Below, one piece after another: positions 8,985 to 19,580 of a stretch of 64,000 nucleotides of DNA. The stretch is from Nitrospira sp. (GTDB lineage Bacteria; Nitrospirota; Nitrospiria; Nitrospirales; Nitrospiraceae). The stretch covers positions 1 through 64,000 of the forward strand of contig JADYYH010000078.1 in the NCBI GenBank assembly GCA_020853775.1. Reading direction: 5' to 3'. The position numbers and the translations under genes are program-made. The notes beneath the pieces are model-generated. The model saw only the letters and a list, made by a program, of their open reading frames with translations. It made no database searches and was not told the DNA's origin. Every line of letters starts with the position of its first letter. Positions within the stretch are counted from its first letter, which is position 1.

Positions 8985-10373
8985 ATGAACGTCAAAGATC
9001 TCCAGGTCACGGTGGTCGGGCTCGCGAGGAGCGGCGTGGGGGCTGCGCGGCTCTTGAATCATCTCGGGGCACGGGTGACTGTCGCCGACCGGAAAGAGCC
9101 GCAGGAACTCACGGCCATTCTCTCGCAGCTGGACCAGTCGAGTATTGCTGTCCGGGTGGGGGCGCCGTATGAATCGGCGCTGGAGAGCGCGGATCTTGTG
9201 GTGATTAGCCCAGGAGTGCCGACTCAGTTGGAGGCGCTCAACCGCGTGCGTGCCCGCGGCGTCCGAGTGATCGGGGAACTGGAACTGGCGTCACGGTACA
9301 TAACGGCGCCGGTCGTGGCGGTGACCGGAACCAACGGAAAAAGCACCACGGTGACTTTGATCGGCAAATTCTTGCAGGAGAGTGGAAAGCGCGCCTTCGT
9401 CGGCGGCAATCTGGGTATCGCCGCCAGTGAAGCGGCCCTGGCCTGTGTCCAGGCCAAGCCGGGCAGCCCTGCGCCGTATGAGTATGTGGTGCTGGAAACC
9501 TCCAGCTTTCAGCTTGAAACGATCGAACAGTTCCATCCGTACATCGCCTCGATTCTGAACGTGACGCTCGACCATATGGACCGCTACAGTTCGGTGGAAG
9601 ACTATGTGGCGGCCAAGGCGCGGATCTTCGCTAACCAAACCGCCGGTGACTATTCCCTCTTCAATCTGGACGATACGCGAGTCGCTGCGCTGCGCGGGAA
9701 TACGAAAGCCGCCGTCCTCGGCTTCAGCCGCAGCGGGGCCACGGTGTCCGGCGTGGCGGGGGCCACGGTCCTGGACGGCGACCTGATCGTGACGACGGTG
9801 CGGGGACAACGCGAGGAGATCTGTCGCCGGAGCGACATGCGGCTGATCGGCCTGCACAATGTGGAAAATGTGATGGCGGCCGTGACGTACGGTCTGCTCT
9901 GCGGTTGTTCCATCGAGGCGATACGCAGCGTGCTGCGCTCGTTCCCCGGGCTGGAGCATGCCCTGGAAGTGGTGCGCGAGCGGCGAGGCGTCCGCTATGT
10001 GAATGATTCCAAAGGCACGAATGTCGATGCCGTGTTAAAAGCGCTCGAAGGCATTGAACAGCCGATCTGGTTGATCGCCGGTGGCCGTGACAAGGGCGGA
10101 GATTTTTCCCGTCTGGAAGGGGCGATACGGGAACGGGTGAAGGGACTCATTGTGATCGGTGAGGCGGCGGGCCGCATTCAGGCGGCGATGGGTGATTTTG
10201 ACCGATGTCGTCCTGCAGCGACACTCCGCGACGCCGTGGAGCTTGCTGCTCGCGAGGCGCAGCCCGGTGAGGTGGTCTTACTCTCGCCGGCCTGCGCCAG
10301 TTTCGACATGTTCGCGGACTACCAAGACCGGGGCCGGCAATTCAAGGCCTTGGTGCAGGCGCTTCCGGCGTGA
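8985..10373 (+). CDS. murD: UDP-N-acetylmuramoylalanine--D-glutamate ligase
   Basis: Cytoplasmic Mur ligase that adds D-glutamate to UDP-MurNAc-L-Ala. An N-terminal Rossmann-like domain ([15 protein letters not shown]) is followed by the ATPase loop [33 protein letters not shown] and the C-terminal [11 protein letters not shown] and [12 protein letters not shown], all MurD diagnostic. Length 462 residues is normal. It starts 10 nt after mraY; ftsW follows after 35 nt. Confidence 0.95.
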   Translation: MNVKDLQVTVVGLARSGVGAARLLNHLGARVTVADRKEPQELTAILSQLDQSSIAVRVGAPYESALESADLVVISPGVPTQLEALNRVRARGVRVIGELELASRYITAPVVAVTGTNGKSTTVTLIGKFLQESGKRAFVGGNLGIAASEAALACVQAKPGSPAPYEYVVLETSSFQLETIEQFHPYIASILNVTLDHMDRYSSVEDYVAAKARIFANQTAGDYSLFNLDDTRVAALRGNTKAAVLGFSRSGATVSGVAGATVLDGDLIVTTVRGQREEICRRSDMRLIGLHNVENVMAAVTYGLLCGCSIEAIRSVLRSFPGLEHALEVVRERRGVRYVNDSKGTNVDAVLKALEGIEQPIWLIAGGRDKGGDFSRLEGAIRERVKGLIVIGEAAGRIQAAMGDFDRCRPAATLRDAVELAAREAQPGEVVLLSPACASFDMFADYQDRGRQFKALVQALPA

Positions 10374-10408
10374 GGCCGGGAGTGGCATGGAGGAACGACA
10401 GCTGAACG

Positions 10409-11626
10409 ATGGCACAGCATGCGCTCGGGACACTGACGTTGCCCTGGTCGACCTCGACTCAGCGGACATCCAAGCGCGTGCCGGTGGATCCGGCACTCCT
10501 GGCCGTGACGCTTATCCTCGCCCTCATAGGGGTGGTGATGGTGTTCAGCGCCAGTGCCGTGGTGGCGGGCAACCGCTTTCACGATCCCTGGTATTTTCTC
10601 AAGCGGCAGGTTGCCTGGCTGGGCGCCGGCCTGCTGGTGATGCATCTCATCTCGAAGATCGACTACACGATCTGGAAGAAGCTGGCGATTCCGCTGCTGT
10701 TCGGCACGACCGTGCTGTTGGTGCTGGTGCTCGTGCCGTCGCTCGGCAATGTCGCCAAAGGGGCGAGGCGGTGGTTGCACTTGGGGCCGATCAACATTCA
10801 ACCGGCCGAGGTGGCGAAATTCGTGGCCGTCATTTACGCCGCAGCCTATCTGACCAAGAAGCAGGATCAGATTACGCAGTTCGCGCGGGGGGTGTTGCCG
10901 CCGCTGATCGTCATCGGCTTGCTGAGCGGGTTGGTGCTGCTGGAACCGGATCTGGGAACCGTGGTGGTCATGGGGCTCGTGGTGGTGACCCTGCTGTTCT
11001 TGGCAGGGGCGCGGATCAAGCACCTTGGGATCCTGTCCTTGTGCGCCTTGGCGGGGGTGGCAGCGCTCATCCTGACGTCACCGTACCGGTGGAAACGGTT
11101 TCTGATGTTCTTGGATCCTACGAAAGACCCTTCTGGAGCGGGCTTTCAGATCACGCAGTCATTTCTAGCCTTTGGGAGCGGCGGTCCATTCGGGGTGGGG
11201 TTGGGAGAGGGGAAACAGAAATTATTCTTTCTGCCGGAGGCGCACACCGATTTTGTGCTCGCGCTGGTCGGCGAAGAGTTGGGATTGTTGGGCACCGTGA
11301 CGATCATGCTGCTATTCGGTTTGTTTGTGATCAAAGGATTTCAGGTTGCGGGCCGGGCGCGGCATCCCTTCGGGCGGCACCTGGCGATGGGCATCACGAT
11401 GTTGATCGGCATGCAGGCGCTGGTCAATGCAGGTGTGGTCACAGGGCTGTTACCCACGAAGGGATTGACGTTGCCCTTCGTCAGTTACGGAGGCTCTTCG
11501 CTGGTAGCCAATCTGTTCGGCGTAGGGATTCTGTTGAACATCTCGCGCGACCGACAGGGCGGGCACCGCGGGCAGGAGAGCGGCGGATCTCGAGGCGCGC
11601 GAAAACGCGGGGTGATCACGGAATGA
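10409..11626 (+). CDS. ftsW: Lipid II glycosyltransferase FtsW (SEDS family)
   Basis: Polytopic inner-membrane peptidoglycan polymerase of the septum, partner of FtsI. About ten membrane spans are visible. SEDS hallmarks include VFSASAVVA in the first span region, LEPDLGT, the loop GRGFQ-like SGAGFQITQSFLAFGSGG, LPEAHTDFVLALVGEELG and the C-terminal LPFVSYGGSSL. A 405-residue length fits FtsW. RodA is a homologue, but the dcw context settles the assignment. The stop overlaps the murG start (ATGA, 4 nt). The C-terminal tail is basic and Gly/Arg-rich. Confidence 0.94.
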   Translation: MAQHALGTLTLPWSTSTQRTSKRVPVDPALLAVTLILALIGVVMVFSASAVVAGNRFHDPWYFLKRQVAWLGAGLLVMHLISKIDYTIWKKLAIPLLFGTTVLLVLVLVPSLGNVAKGARRWLHLGPINIQPAEVAKFVAVIYAAAYLTKKQDQITQFARGVLPPLIVIGLLSGLVLLEPDLGTVVVMGLVVVTLLFLAGARIKHLGILSLCALAGVAALILTSPYRWKRFLMFLDPTKDPSGAGFQITQSFLAFGSGGPFGVGLGEGKQKLFFLPEAHTDFVLALVGEELGLLGTVTIMLLFGLFVIKGFQVAGRARHPFGRHLAMGITMLIGMQALVNAGVVTGLLPTKGLTLPFVSYGGSSLVANLFGVGILLNISRDRQGGHRGQESGGSRGARKRGVITE

Positions 11627-12744
11627 CTATCGTGATTGCAGCAGGTGGCACAGGCGGGCATCTGTATCCGGCCATCGCCGTGGCGCGTGAATTTTTGCGG
11701 CGAGACCCATCGACTCGTATCCTGTTCGTCGGGACGACGCGTGGTATCGAGCAAAAGGTGCTGGCCCATGAAGGGCTCCCGTTGCGGTGTATCACGGCGC
11801 ATCCATTCATGGGCAAAAGTCCGATTGAGATGATAAAGGCGCTGCTCATCTTGCCGGTCAGTTTGTGGCAATCGCTTGGCGTGCTGAAACAGCAGAGCGC
11901 TGATCTGGTGTTCGGTGTGGGAGGATACACCAGCCCAGCGATGCTGGTAGCAGCCTTCTTGCGGCGCATTCCCGGCGTGATTCTGGAACCGAATGCCTAT
12001 CCGGGCATGGCGAACAAAACCGTCGCGCCGCTCGTGCAACGCATTTTCCTGGCGTTCGAGTCCACGAAACAATTTTTTGATCGGCAAAAAACGAGTGTGG
12101 TTGGCACACCGGTGCGGCAGGCGTTTTTAGCATCGTCCGTCCCCGAGGCGGCACGGAGTGAGACCGGAGCGCTGCGGCACCTGTTGGTGTTCGGGGGAAG
12201 TCAGGGCGCCAAGGCCATCAACTCGGCGATGATCGATGCGTTGCCCATGCTGGCGACCCTGACGACGCGACTGGCCATTACGCATCAAACCGGTGAAGCG
12301 GATCATGCCCGGGTTGCGGCCGCCTATCAACAGGCGGGAATATCCGCGCAGGTCGTCCCATTTCTCTACGACATGCCCACGGCGCTCCGCGCCGCGGATC
12401 TCGTGGTGGCGCGAGCCGGTGCCATGACGATTGCCGAATTGACCGTGTGTGGAAAGCCGGCGATTCTGATCCCGCTTCCCACGGCGATCTACAATCATCA
12501 GTTGCGGAACGCCGAAGTGATGGCGAAGGCGGGCGGAGCCCTGCTGCTCCCACAAGCGGAGTTGACCGGGGCGGGGCTGGCGCATGCCGTGACGGCAATT
12601 CTCGGCGATCCCCAATGTTTGGAAACCATGAGCCGGCATAGCTGGAATATGCGGCGCAGCGATGCGGCCGAAACCATCGTGCGTGAATGTTATGACGTCA
12701 TAAGGAGGCGCCATGAGGCCAGCGACAGCGCTCGCGCCCTATGA
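11623..12744 (+). CDS. murG: UDP-GlcNAc--lipid I N-acetylglucosaminyltransferase
   Basis: Peripheral membrane GT-B enzyme that adds GlcNAc to lipid I to form lipid II. N-terminal GGTGGHLYPAIAVA, VGGYTSPAML and the C-terminal UDP-GlcNAc site (GGSQGAKAIN; ARAGAMTIAEL; IPLPTAIYNHQLRNA) are all present. It has 373 residues. The start ATG 11623 is fixed by the 4-nt overlap with the ftsW stop; longer in-frame extensions run through ftsW and murD and are not real. Its 3' end overlaps the preferred murC start by 32 nt. Confidence 0.94.
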   Translation: MTIVIAAGGTGGHLYPAIAVAREFLRRDPSTRILFVGTTRGIEQKVLAHEGLPLRCITAHPFMGKSPIEMIKALLILPVSLWQSLGVLKQQSADLVFGVGGYTSPAMLVAAFLRRIPGVILEPNAYPGMANKTVAPLVQRIFLAFESTKQFFDRQKTSVVGTPVRQAFLASSVPEAARSETGALRHLLVFGGSQGAKAINSAMIDALPMLATLTTRLAITHQTGEADHARVAAAYQQAGISAQVVPFLYDMPTALRAADLVVARAGAMTIAELTVCGKPAILIPLPTAIYNHQLRNAEVMAKAGGALLLPQAELTGAGLAHAVTAILGDPQCLETMSRHSWNMRRSDAAETIVRECYDVIRRRHEASDSARAL

Positions 12745-14209
12745 ACAGCGAGAGCGGCAGAGACAGCAACAGGATCGAAACAGCGGACAGCGATCATTCC
12801 GAGGACAGGAGCTAAGGCGGACGGCGATGTTCAGAAAGACACAACATATCCATTTGGTAGGCATCGGCGGATCCGGCATGAGCGGCATCGCCGAGGTGCT
12901 GTTGACGCTCGGGTACAAGGTCAGCGGGTCAGACCTCAGCCAATCGGAAACGACGCGCCGGCTTGAAGAACTTGGCGGGCGCATTGCTATCGGACACCAC
13001 GAGGCCAATATCGGTGAGGCCCAGGTAGTGGTGATTTCCTCCGCGGTGGCGGCGACCAATCCCGAAGTCGTGGCGGCGAAAGCGCGCCAGATCCCGGTCA
13101 TCCCTCGCGCCGAAATGTTGGCCGAGCTCATGCGGTTGAAGTTCGGCGTCGCGATTGCCGGGGCGCACGGCAAAACCACCACGACGTCGATGGTGGCTAA
13201 TGTGCTGGCCCAGGGCGGATTGGACCCGACCATGGTCATCGGCGGCAAGGTCAATGCGTTGGGAAGCCATGCTCGCCTGGGCCGTGGCGATCTTCTCATC
13301 GCGGAAGCGGACGAAAGCGACGGGTCGTTTCTGCGCCTGGCGCCCACCATCGCCGCGGTCACCAATATCGATCGCGAACATCTGGACCACTATGGGAGCA
13401 TGGAGCGGCTCAACGACAGTTTTCTTGAATTCGTGAACAAGGTTCCGTTTTACGGGTTGGCTGTGCTCTGTTCCGACGACGAACGGCTGCGCGCTTTGTT
13501 GCCGCGGGTGGTGAAACGGTACCAGACCTACGGGTTGAACGAACATCCCGATCACGTGCCGGATTTTCGGGCGACCGACATCAGCTTGCGGCAATGGGGA
13601 TCGGAGTTTCGCGTCTTCTTCCGCGGGCGCAACCTGGGCCCGTTCCGGTTGGCGATCCCCGGCATCCACAACGTGTCGAATTCACTCGTCGCCATTGCAA
13701 TCGGCATGGAGTTGGATATTCCGGTCGATCTGATCCGGAAGGGCCTCGCCGCGTTCAGTGGTGTGGAGCGACGGTTTCATCTGCGCGGGGAAAAGGCCGG
13801 TATCATGGTCGTGGACGACTACGGCCATCATCCCACCGAAGTGCGCGCCACCATCGCCGCGGCCAAGCAGGGCTGGGAGCGGCGAGTGGTTGTGCTCTTT
13901 CAACCTCACCGCTATAGCCGCTCGCGCGATCTGATGCAGGAATTTTCCCATGCGTTCGACCAGGCCGATGCGCTGTTTATGACGGAGATTTATGCGGCCG
14001 GTGAACAGCCGATTCCCGGCGTGTCGGGCGCGAAGCTGGTGGAAGCCGTGAAGACAGCCGGGCATCCTTCGGCCACTTTTGTGGAGCGCAAGGAAACCCT
14101 GGCGGAGCAGGTGCTGCCGACGCTGAAGTCGGGTGACCTTGTGATCACCCTCGGCGCGGGAGATATCTGGAAGGCGGGGTTGGCCATCCTCGATCGATTA
14201 CCGGCCTGA
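12713..14209 (+). CDS. murC: UDP-N-acetylmuramate--L-alanine ligase
   Basis: First Mur ligase: ATP-dependent addition of L-alanine to UDP-MurNAc. Signature stretches: HIHLVGIGGSGMSGIAEVL, AGAHGKTTTTSM, AEADESDGSFL, NIDREHLDHYG and DDYGHHPTEV. The start is ambiguous. ATG 12713 has a near-perfect AAGGAGG 4 nt upstream and gives 498 residues with an odd Gln/Arg-rich N-terminal tail of 38 residues. ATG 12827 has a weaker site but starts where most MurC proteins do (MFRKTQHIHLVG). I list the start favoured by the ribosome site. Confidence 0.92.
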   Translation: MRPATALAPYEQRERQRQQQDRNSGQRSFRGQELRRTAMFRKTQHIHLVGIGGSGMSGIAEVLLTLGYKVSGSDLSQSETTRRLEELGGRIAIGHHEANIGEAQVVVISSAVAATNPEVVAAKARQIPVIPRAEMLAELMRLKFGVAIAGAHGKTTTTSMVANVLAQGGLDPTMVIGGKVNALGSHARLGRGDLLIAEADESDGSFLRLAPTIAAVTNIDREHLDHYGSMERLNDSFLEFVNKVPFYGLAVLCSDDERLRALLPRVVKRYQTYGLNEHPDHVPDFRATDISLRQWGSEFRVFFRGRNLGPFRLAIPGIHNVSNSLVAIAIGMELDIPVDLIRKGLAAFSGVERRFHLRGEKAGIMVVDDYGHHPTEVRATIAAAKQGWERRVVVLFQPHRYSRSRDLMQEFSHAFDQADALFMTEIYAAGEQPIPGVSGAKLVEAVKTAGHPSATFVERKETLAEQVLPTLKSGDLVITLGAGDIWKAGLAILDRLPA

Positions 14210-14230
14210 GGGGGATGAGAGGCGGGAACG

Positions 14231-15163
14231 GTGTCACGTGTGGCGCGGAAAGAGCAATCGGCGAGAACGAGGAAAGACTGGGCGCGCATCCTTGAGGGAA
14301 TTCGTGGAACGATCACGTACGAGGCGTCGTTGCAATCCTATACGTCGTTCCGCATCGGGGGACCGGCCGAAGTCCTGGTGGAGCCGGCCGATGTGGAGGA
14401 TGTGTGCCGGGTGGTGGCGCAGGCTCACGCCGAACGCCTCCCGATTTTCGTGGTGGGTGGGACGAATCTGCTCGTTCGTGACGGGGGAATCCGCGGGCTC
14501 GTGCTCAGCCTCCGGCAGCTCAAAGCCATTCGCCAGGAGCCGGGAGCTGTCCTCTATGCGGAGGGGGGCGTGGGCATGCCGACATTGATCGGGTATGCGA
14601 TCCGGCGCTCCCTGGCAGGATTGGAATGGGGCGCGGGCATTCCCGGCACGGTGGCCGGTTGCGTCGTCATGAACGCGGGCACGCGCCTAGGTGAAATGAA
14701 GGATTCGGTCAAGGCCGTGCGCATGGTGGATCCGAAGGGACGAGTGATGGACATTCCGGCTGCGGACATCCCCTTCAGTTACCGGAAGGCGCATCTTCCG
14801 CGCGGGATCGTGGCCGGAGTCTGGCTGCAGTTGAAGCCCGGGGCGCATGACCAGATCGAAAAAACCGTGAAGGACTATTTGCAGTATCGCAAAAACACGC
14901 AGCCGTTGACGCTGCCGAGTGCCGGTTGCGTGTTCAAGAATCCTCCGCAGGATTCCGCCGGCCGTTTGGTGGACGTCGCGGGCCTCAAGGGCGCACGTGT
15001 GGGCGATGCACAGGTCTCGGAGAAGCACGCGAATTTCATGGTGAATCTGGGGCATGCGCGCGCTGTGGATGTGCTGGCCTTGATCAGGAAAGTCCGCGCA
15101 GGAGTGAAAAAAGCCTCGGGCGTCACGCTGGAATTGGAATTGAAGGTGGTCGGTCAGGCCTGA
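14231..15163 (+). CDS. murB: UDP-N-acetylenolpyruvoylglucosamine reductase
   Basis: FAD- and NADPH-dependent enzyme that reduces UDP-GlcNAc-enolpyruvate to UDP-MurNAc. FAD-binding motifs TSFRIGGPAEVLVEP and FVVGGTNLLVRDGGIRG are clear, with GIPGTVAG and the catalytic-serine segment LPSAGCVFKNP. The shorter C-terminal domain and 310 residues indicate a type II (Bacillus/Thermotoga-like) MurB. It starts with GTG 14231; another GTG 9 nt on is possible. It sits between murC (21 nt) and ddl. Confidence 0.93.
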   Translation: MSRVARKEQSARTRKDWARILEGIRGTITYEASLQSYTSFRIGGPAEVLVEPADVEDVCRVVAQAHAERLPIFVVGGTNLLVRDGGIRGLVLSLRQLKAIRQEPGAVLYAEGGVGMPTLIGYAIRRSLAGLEWGAGIPGTVAGCVVMNAGTRLGEMKDSVKAVRMVDPKGRVMDIPAADIPFSYRKAHLPRGIVAGVWLQLKPGAHDQIEKTVKDYLQYRKNTQPLTLPSAGCVFKNPPQDSAGRLVDVAGLKGARVGDAQVSEKHANFMVNLGHARAVDVLALIRKVRAGVKKASGVTLELELKVVGQA

Positions 15164-15181
15164 CGCAGATCGACGAATGGA

Positions 15182-16171
15182 GTGGATGTGACGGAACGGA
15201 AGCCGCTGACTCGTTCGAAAATCGGGGTATTGATGGGAGGCCAGTCGTCGGAGCGCGAAGTTTCCCTCAAGACAGGCGAAGCCGTGTATCGGTCGCTTGT
15301 GCGCAGCGGTTACGATGCGGTGGCTATCGATGTGGACGCGGGGTTATCCCAGACCTTGCAACAACAGGCGATCGAAGTGGCCTTCCTGGCTTTACATGGA
15401 CCAGGCGGAGAAGACGGCGCCATCCAGGGGTTTCTGGAAACGATCGGTATTCCTTATACGGGATCCGGTGTGCGCGCCAGCGCCGTCGGCATGCATAAGG
15501 TGGTGACCAAAACGGAACTGGCGGCCCATGGCATTCCGGTGCCCCGTGGCACCGTGGTGTGGCGGGGAACCGCGCCTACGTTAAAACGTGTCCTGACCAG
15601 TTGCAAATTGAAGTTGCCGATTGTCGTGAAACCGGCAAGCCAGGGGTCCACCATCGGCGTCACCATCGTTCGCCAAGCGTTGCAATGGAAAGAGGCGCTC
15701 AAGGTCGCCCATCGATACGATCCGGAGGCGATGGTCGAGGCCTTTATCCCTGGACATGAAGTCACGTTGTCGTTGTTGGGGGCTGCCGATGGGACGGTGG
15801 TAGGCTTGCCTGCCGTGGAGATTGTGGCGCCAGACGGGTTTTACGATTTCTCGGCGAAGTATGAGAAGGGCCGCACGCAGTATCTCTGCCCGGCGCCGCT
15901 CTCCTCCGCCGTGAACCGCGAGATCAAGCAGCTGGCTATCCGCACCTATCAGGCCTTGGGCTGCAACGGAGCGGCGCGGGTCGATTTCCGGATCACGCCA
16001 AAGGGCAAGCCGTATGTGCTGGAAATCAATACGGTTCCGGGGATGACGGAGACGAGTCTGTTGCCGATGGCGGCAGGCAAAGCGGGTCTCTCGTACGATG
16101 CGTTGACGGAACAGATCCTCCAATCTGCCCTCCGGCGGGCCGGAACGGGATCATTTCGAGCCGTGAGGTAA
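15182..16171 (+). CDS. ddl: D-alanine--D-alanine ligase
   Basis: ATP-grasp ligase that makes D-Ala-D-Ala for MurF. N-terminal VLMGGQSSEREVSLKTG, HGPGGEDGAIQGFLE, the ATP-grasp segment KPASQGSTIGVT and the C-terminal metal site LEINTVPGMTETSLLPMAA are all present; 329 residues. It starts with GTG (15182, or GTG 15188). The stop is followed 2 nt later by ftsQ, a standard dcw order. Confidence 0.94.
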   Translation: MDVTERKPLTRSKIGVLMGGQSSEREVSLKTGEAVYRSLVRSGYDAVAIDVDAGLSQTLQQQAIEVAFLALHGPGGEDGAIQGFLETIGIPYTGSGVRASAVGMHKVVTKTELAAHGIPVPRGTVVWRGTAPTLKRVLTSCKLKLPIVVKPASQGSTIGVTIVRQALQWKEALKVAHRYDPEAMVEAFIPGHEVTLSLLGAADGTVVGLPAVEIVAPDGFYDFSAKYEKGRTQYLCPAPLSSAVNREIKQLAIRTYQALGCNGAARVDFRITPKGKPYVLEINTVPGMTETSLLPMAAGKAGLSYDALTEQILQSALRRAGTGSFRAVR

Positions 16172-16173
16172 CC

Positions 16174-17043
16174 ATGCCACTCAGGTGGCGGAACGCGCGA
16201 CCAGCCAAACTCAACCCGCGGGCGAATGCCCGTTCGGATTCAAGTCTGGAGCGCCGTCGTGGCGGGGCGACAGGCGGTTACTGGTCCCGGCTGGGACGTG
16301 GCCTGCTGATTTCACTGCGCGTCATGGCGACCATGACGGTCTTGGTCGGCGGTTGTTCAGGGCTCTTTGTGCTGGCGCGCGAAATCGGGCCGCTGACACG
16401 CGAATGGTTTCTGGTGCGCTCGGTGTCGGTGAATGGTCTGCATCATGTGACTCGAAAGGAAGTGATCGGCCGGCTGGCGCTCAAACCGGATACCGCGCTC
16501 TATTCCATCAATCCGACGTGGTTGGCGGACCGGATCAAGACCCATCCCTGGATCAAGGACGCGACCGTGGTGTTAAAGCCGTTGCACGAAATCCATATCG
16601 ACATCGTCGAGCGGGAGCCGGCGGTGGTGGTGCGCACGCTGGCAGAAAACCTGCTCACCGATTCGGAGGGGGTGTTGCTCGCACGCCTCGGGTCCAGCGA
16701 CGATCCGACGCTGCCCATTTTGTCGGGTGTCGACGGCAAGCGGCTGGCGCAGGGCAAGGCCGAGGATCGTCGTCCCGTGCAGGTGGGTGCCGCGTTGGCG
16801 CGCATGGTCGGTCAGACCACCGGCGGGCGGCCGGACATCAATGTGGGCAACTTGAATAACCTGGTGGTCGAGGTACAGGGCGTCACGTTTCAGTTCAGTG
16901 AGTCGTCGATGAATCAGCAATGGTCTCGGTTTTTGAAAATGCGGCCCGCACTGCGTGATGTGGCCTTTGACGGCGAGGGCGCCAGAGCGAATGAAATCGA
17001 TCTTCGCTTTGCCGACCGCGTCATTGTTCGGGGAAGGGGGTGA
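16174..17043 (+). CDS. ftsQ: Cell division protein FtsQ
   Basis: Bitopic divisome protein linking cytoplasmic and periplasmic division complexes through FtsB and FtsL. It has a basic cytoplasmic N-terminus (about residues 1-45), one membrane span (about 47-70), then a POTRA domain (FLVRSVSVNGLHHVTRKEV to about residue 150, with HPWIKDATVVLKP) and the FtsQ beta domain. The length is 289 residues. The family diverges in sequence; the POTRA plus position before ftsA make the call secure. The stop overlaps ftsA (GTGA). Confidence 0.88.
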   Translation: MPLRWRNARPAKLNPRANARSDSSLERRRGGATGGYWSRLGRGLLISLRVMATMTVLVGGCSGLFVLAREIGPLTREWFLVRSVSVNGLHHVTRKEVIGRLALKPDTALYSINPTWLADRIKTHPWIKDATVVLKPLHEIHIDIVEREPAVVVRTLAENLLTDSEGVLLARLGSSDDPTLPILSGVDGKRLAQGKAEDRRPVQVGAALARMVGQTTGGRPDINVGNLNNLVVEVQGVTFQFSESSMNQQWSRFLKMRPALRDVAFDGEGARANEIDLRFADRVIVRGRG

Positions 17044-18284
17044 GCCGAGTGTCTAAGCGGGATCATATCCTGGTCGGGCTCGATATCGGAACGACCAAGA
17101 TTTGCGCCATTGTCGCCGAAGTGCCGGAGGAGGGCCCGCTGAACATCATCGGTGTCGGCTCCTGTCCCTCGCGCGGGCTTCGTAAGGGTGTCGTGGTCAA
17201 CATCGAGAGTACCGTGGAATCGATCAAAAAAGCGGTCGAGGAAGCGGAACTCATGGCGGCCGTGCAGATTAATTCGGTGTACACCGGAATTGCCGGGAGC
17301 CACATTTCCGGAGAAAACCTCAAAGGCGTCGTGGCGCTCAAGAAACAGGAAGTTACGCGCGACGACATCAGCCGTGCGGTGGAGAGCGCGCGCACGCTGG
17401 CCGTCATTCCGCATGAGCGGCGCATTCTGCATGTGCTGCCGCGCGAGTTCATGGTGGACGACCAAGAAGGGGTGCGTGAGCCGCTGGGCATGTCCGGAAA
17501 CCGGCTTGAGGTCAATGTGCATGTCATCACGGGTGCGGTGACCTCCGCTCAAAACATCATCAAGAGCGTCAATCGGGCCGGCCTCGACGTCGTCGATATC
17601 ATCCTGCAGCCGCTGGCCTCGAGCGAAGCGGTGTTGAGCGCGGAGGAACGCGAACTTGGCGTCGCCATGGTGGATCTCGGCGGCGGTACCACCGACCTCG
17701 CCATTTTCCTCGACGGCAGCATCCGGCATACGGCGGTCCTTCCGATCGGCGGACAGAATCTCACGAAAGATCTCGCGATCGGCTTGCTGACGTCGCAAAC
17801 CGACGCGGAAAAAATCAAAGTGCAACATGGCATCGCTCGCACCGAACTGGTCCACGGGCATCAGATGGTCGAGGTGCCCTCGGTCGGCGACCGACCGCCG
17901 CGGCAATTCACGCGTCGCGACATTGCGGAAATTCTGGAGCCGCGCGTCGAAGAAATGTTCGATCTCGTCAAACGCGAAATCGTGCGGGCCGGGTATGAAG
18001 GCATGCTCGGCGCGGGAGTGGTGATTACGGGTGGAACTTCGCTCTTGGAAGGCATGCCGGATGCGGCGGAACGCGGGCTGAATCTGCCGGCTCGCCGCGG
18101 CGCGCCGACCGGTATCGGCGGATTACGGGATATTGTCAGCAACCCGATGCATGCGACCGGCGTCGGGCTGTTACTCCACGCGCGTCAACATGCCGACAAC
18201 TTGGAGGCTGCCGGCATTCGTCACGGCAAAGGCTTGGGGAAAGTGTTCGCTCGCATGCGATCGTGGATGTTCGAATTTTTCTAA
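17040..18284 (+). CDS. ftsA: Cell division protein FtsA
   Basis: Actin-like ATPase that tethers FtsZ filaments to the membrane. Nucleotide-binding motifs: phosphate 1 (GLDIGTTKICAIVAEV), phosphate 2 (AMVDLGGGTTDLAIF) and adenosine (VVITGGTSLLEGMPD). The 1C domain specific to FtsA lies at about residues 85-165. The extreme C-terminus (RMRSWMFEFF) forms the amphipathic membrane-targeting helix. The length is 414 residues. It starts at GTG 17040, overlapping the ftsQ stop, with GGAAGGGG just upstream. Confidence 0.95.
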   Translation: MSRVSKRDHILVGLDIGTTKICAIVAEVPEEGPLNIIGVGSCPSRGLRKGVVVNIESTVESIKKAVEEAELMAAVQINSVYTGIAGSHISGENLKGVVALKKQEVTRDDISRAVESARTLAVIPHERRILHVLPREFMVDDQEGVREPLGMSGNRLEVNVHVITGAVTSAQNIIKSVNRAGLDVVDIILQPLASSEAVLSAEERELGVAMVDLGGGTTDLAIFLDGSIRHTAVLPIGGQNLTKDLAIGLLTSQTDAEKIKVQHGIARTELVHGHQMVEVPSVGDRPPRQFTRRDIAEILEPRVEEMFDLVKREIVRAGYEGMLGAGVVITGGTSLLEGMPDAAERGLNLPARRGAPTGIGGLRDIVSNPMHATGVGLLLHARQHADNLEAAGIRHGKGLGKVFARMRSWMFEFF

Positions 18285-18289
18285 CTGTT

Positions 18290-18314
18290 GCGGACGGCTT
18301 CAGGCCGCGTCCGC
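18290..18314 (+). other. Hairpin in the ftsA-ftsZ intergenic gap
   Basis: GCGGACG (18290-18296) pairs perfectly with CGTCCGC (18308-18314) across an 11-nt loop, 6 nt after the ftsA stop and just before the ftsZ ribosome site. There is no T-run, so it is not an obvious terminator. It may be a processing or stability element that lets FtsZ be made in excess of FtsA; that role is inference. Confidence 0.35.
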
Positions 18315-18338
18315 GCCATCGCCAAGGGAGGTGCCACA

Positions 18339-19541
<1,203 letters not shown>

Positions 19542-19580
19542 GACGAGTCAGGCCCGGAACGCGTAAGGTCGAAAGAAACA

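Noticed and set aside
10159-11622. Very long + strand frame that would extend murG upstream through murD and ftsW
   Set aside because: Out of frame with two certain genes; MurG proteins start at the 11623 ATG.
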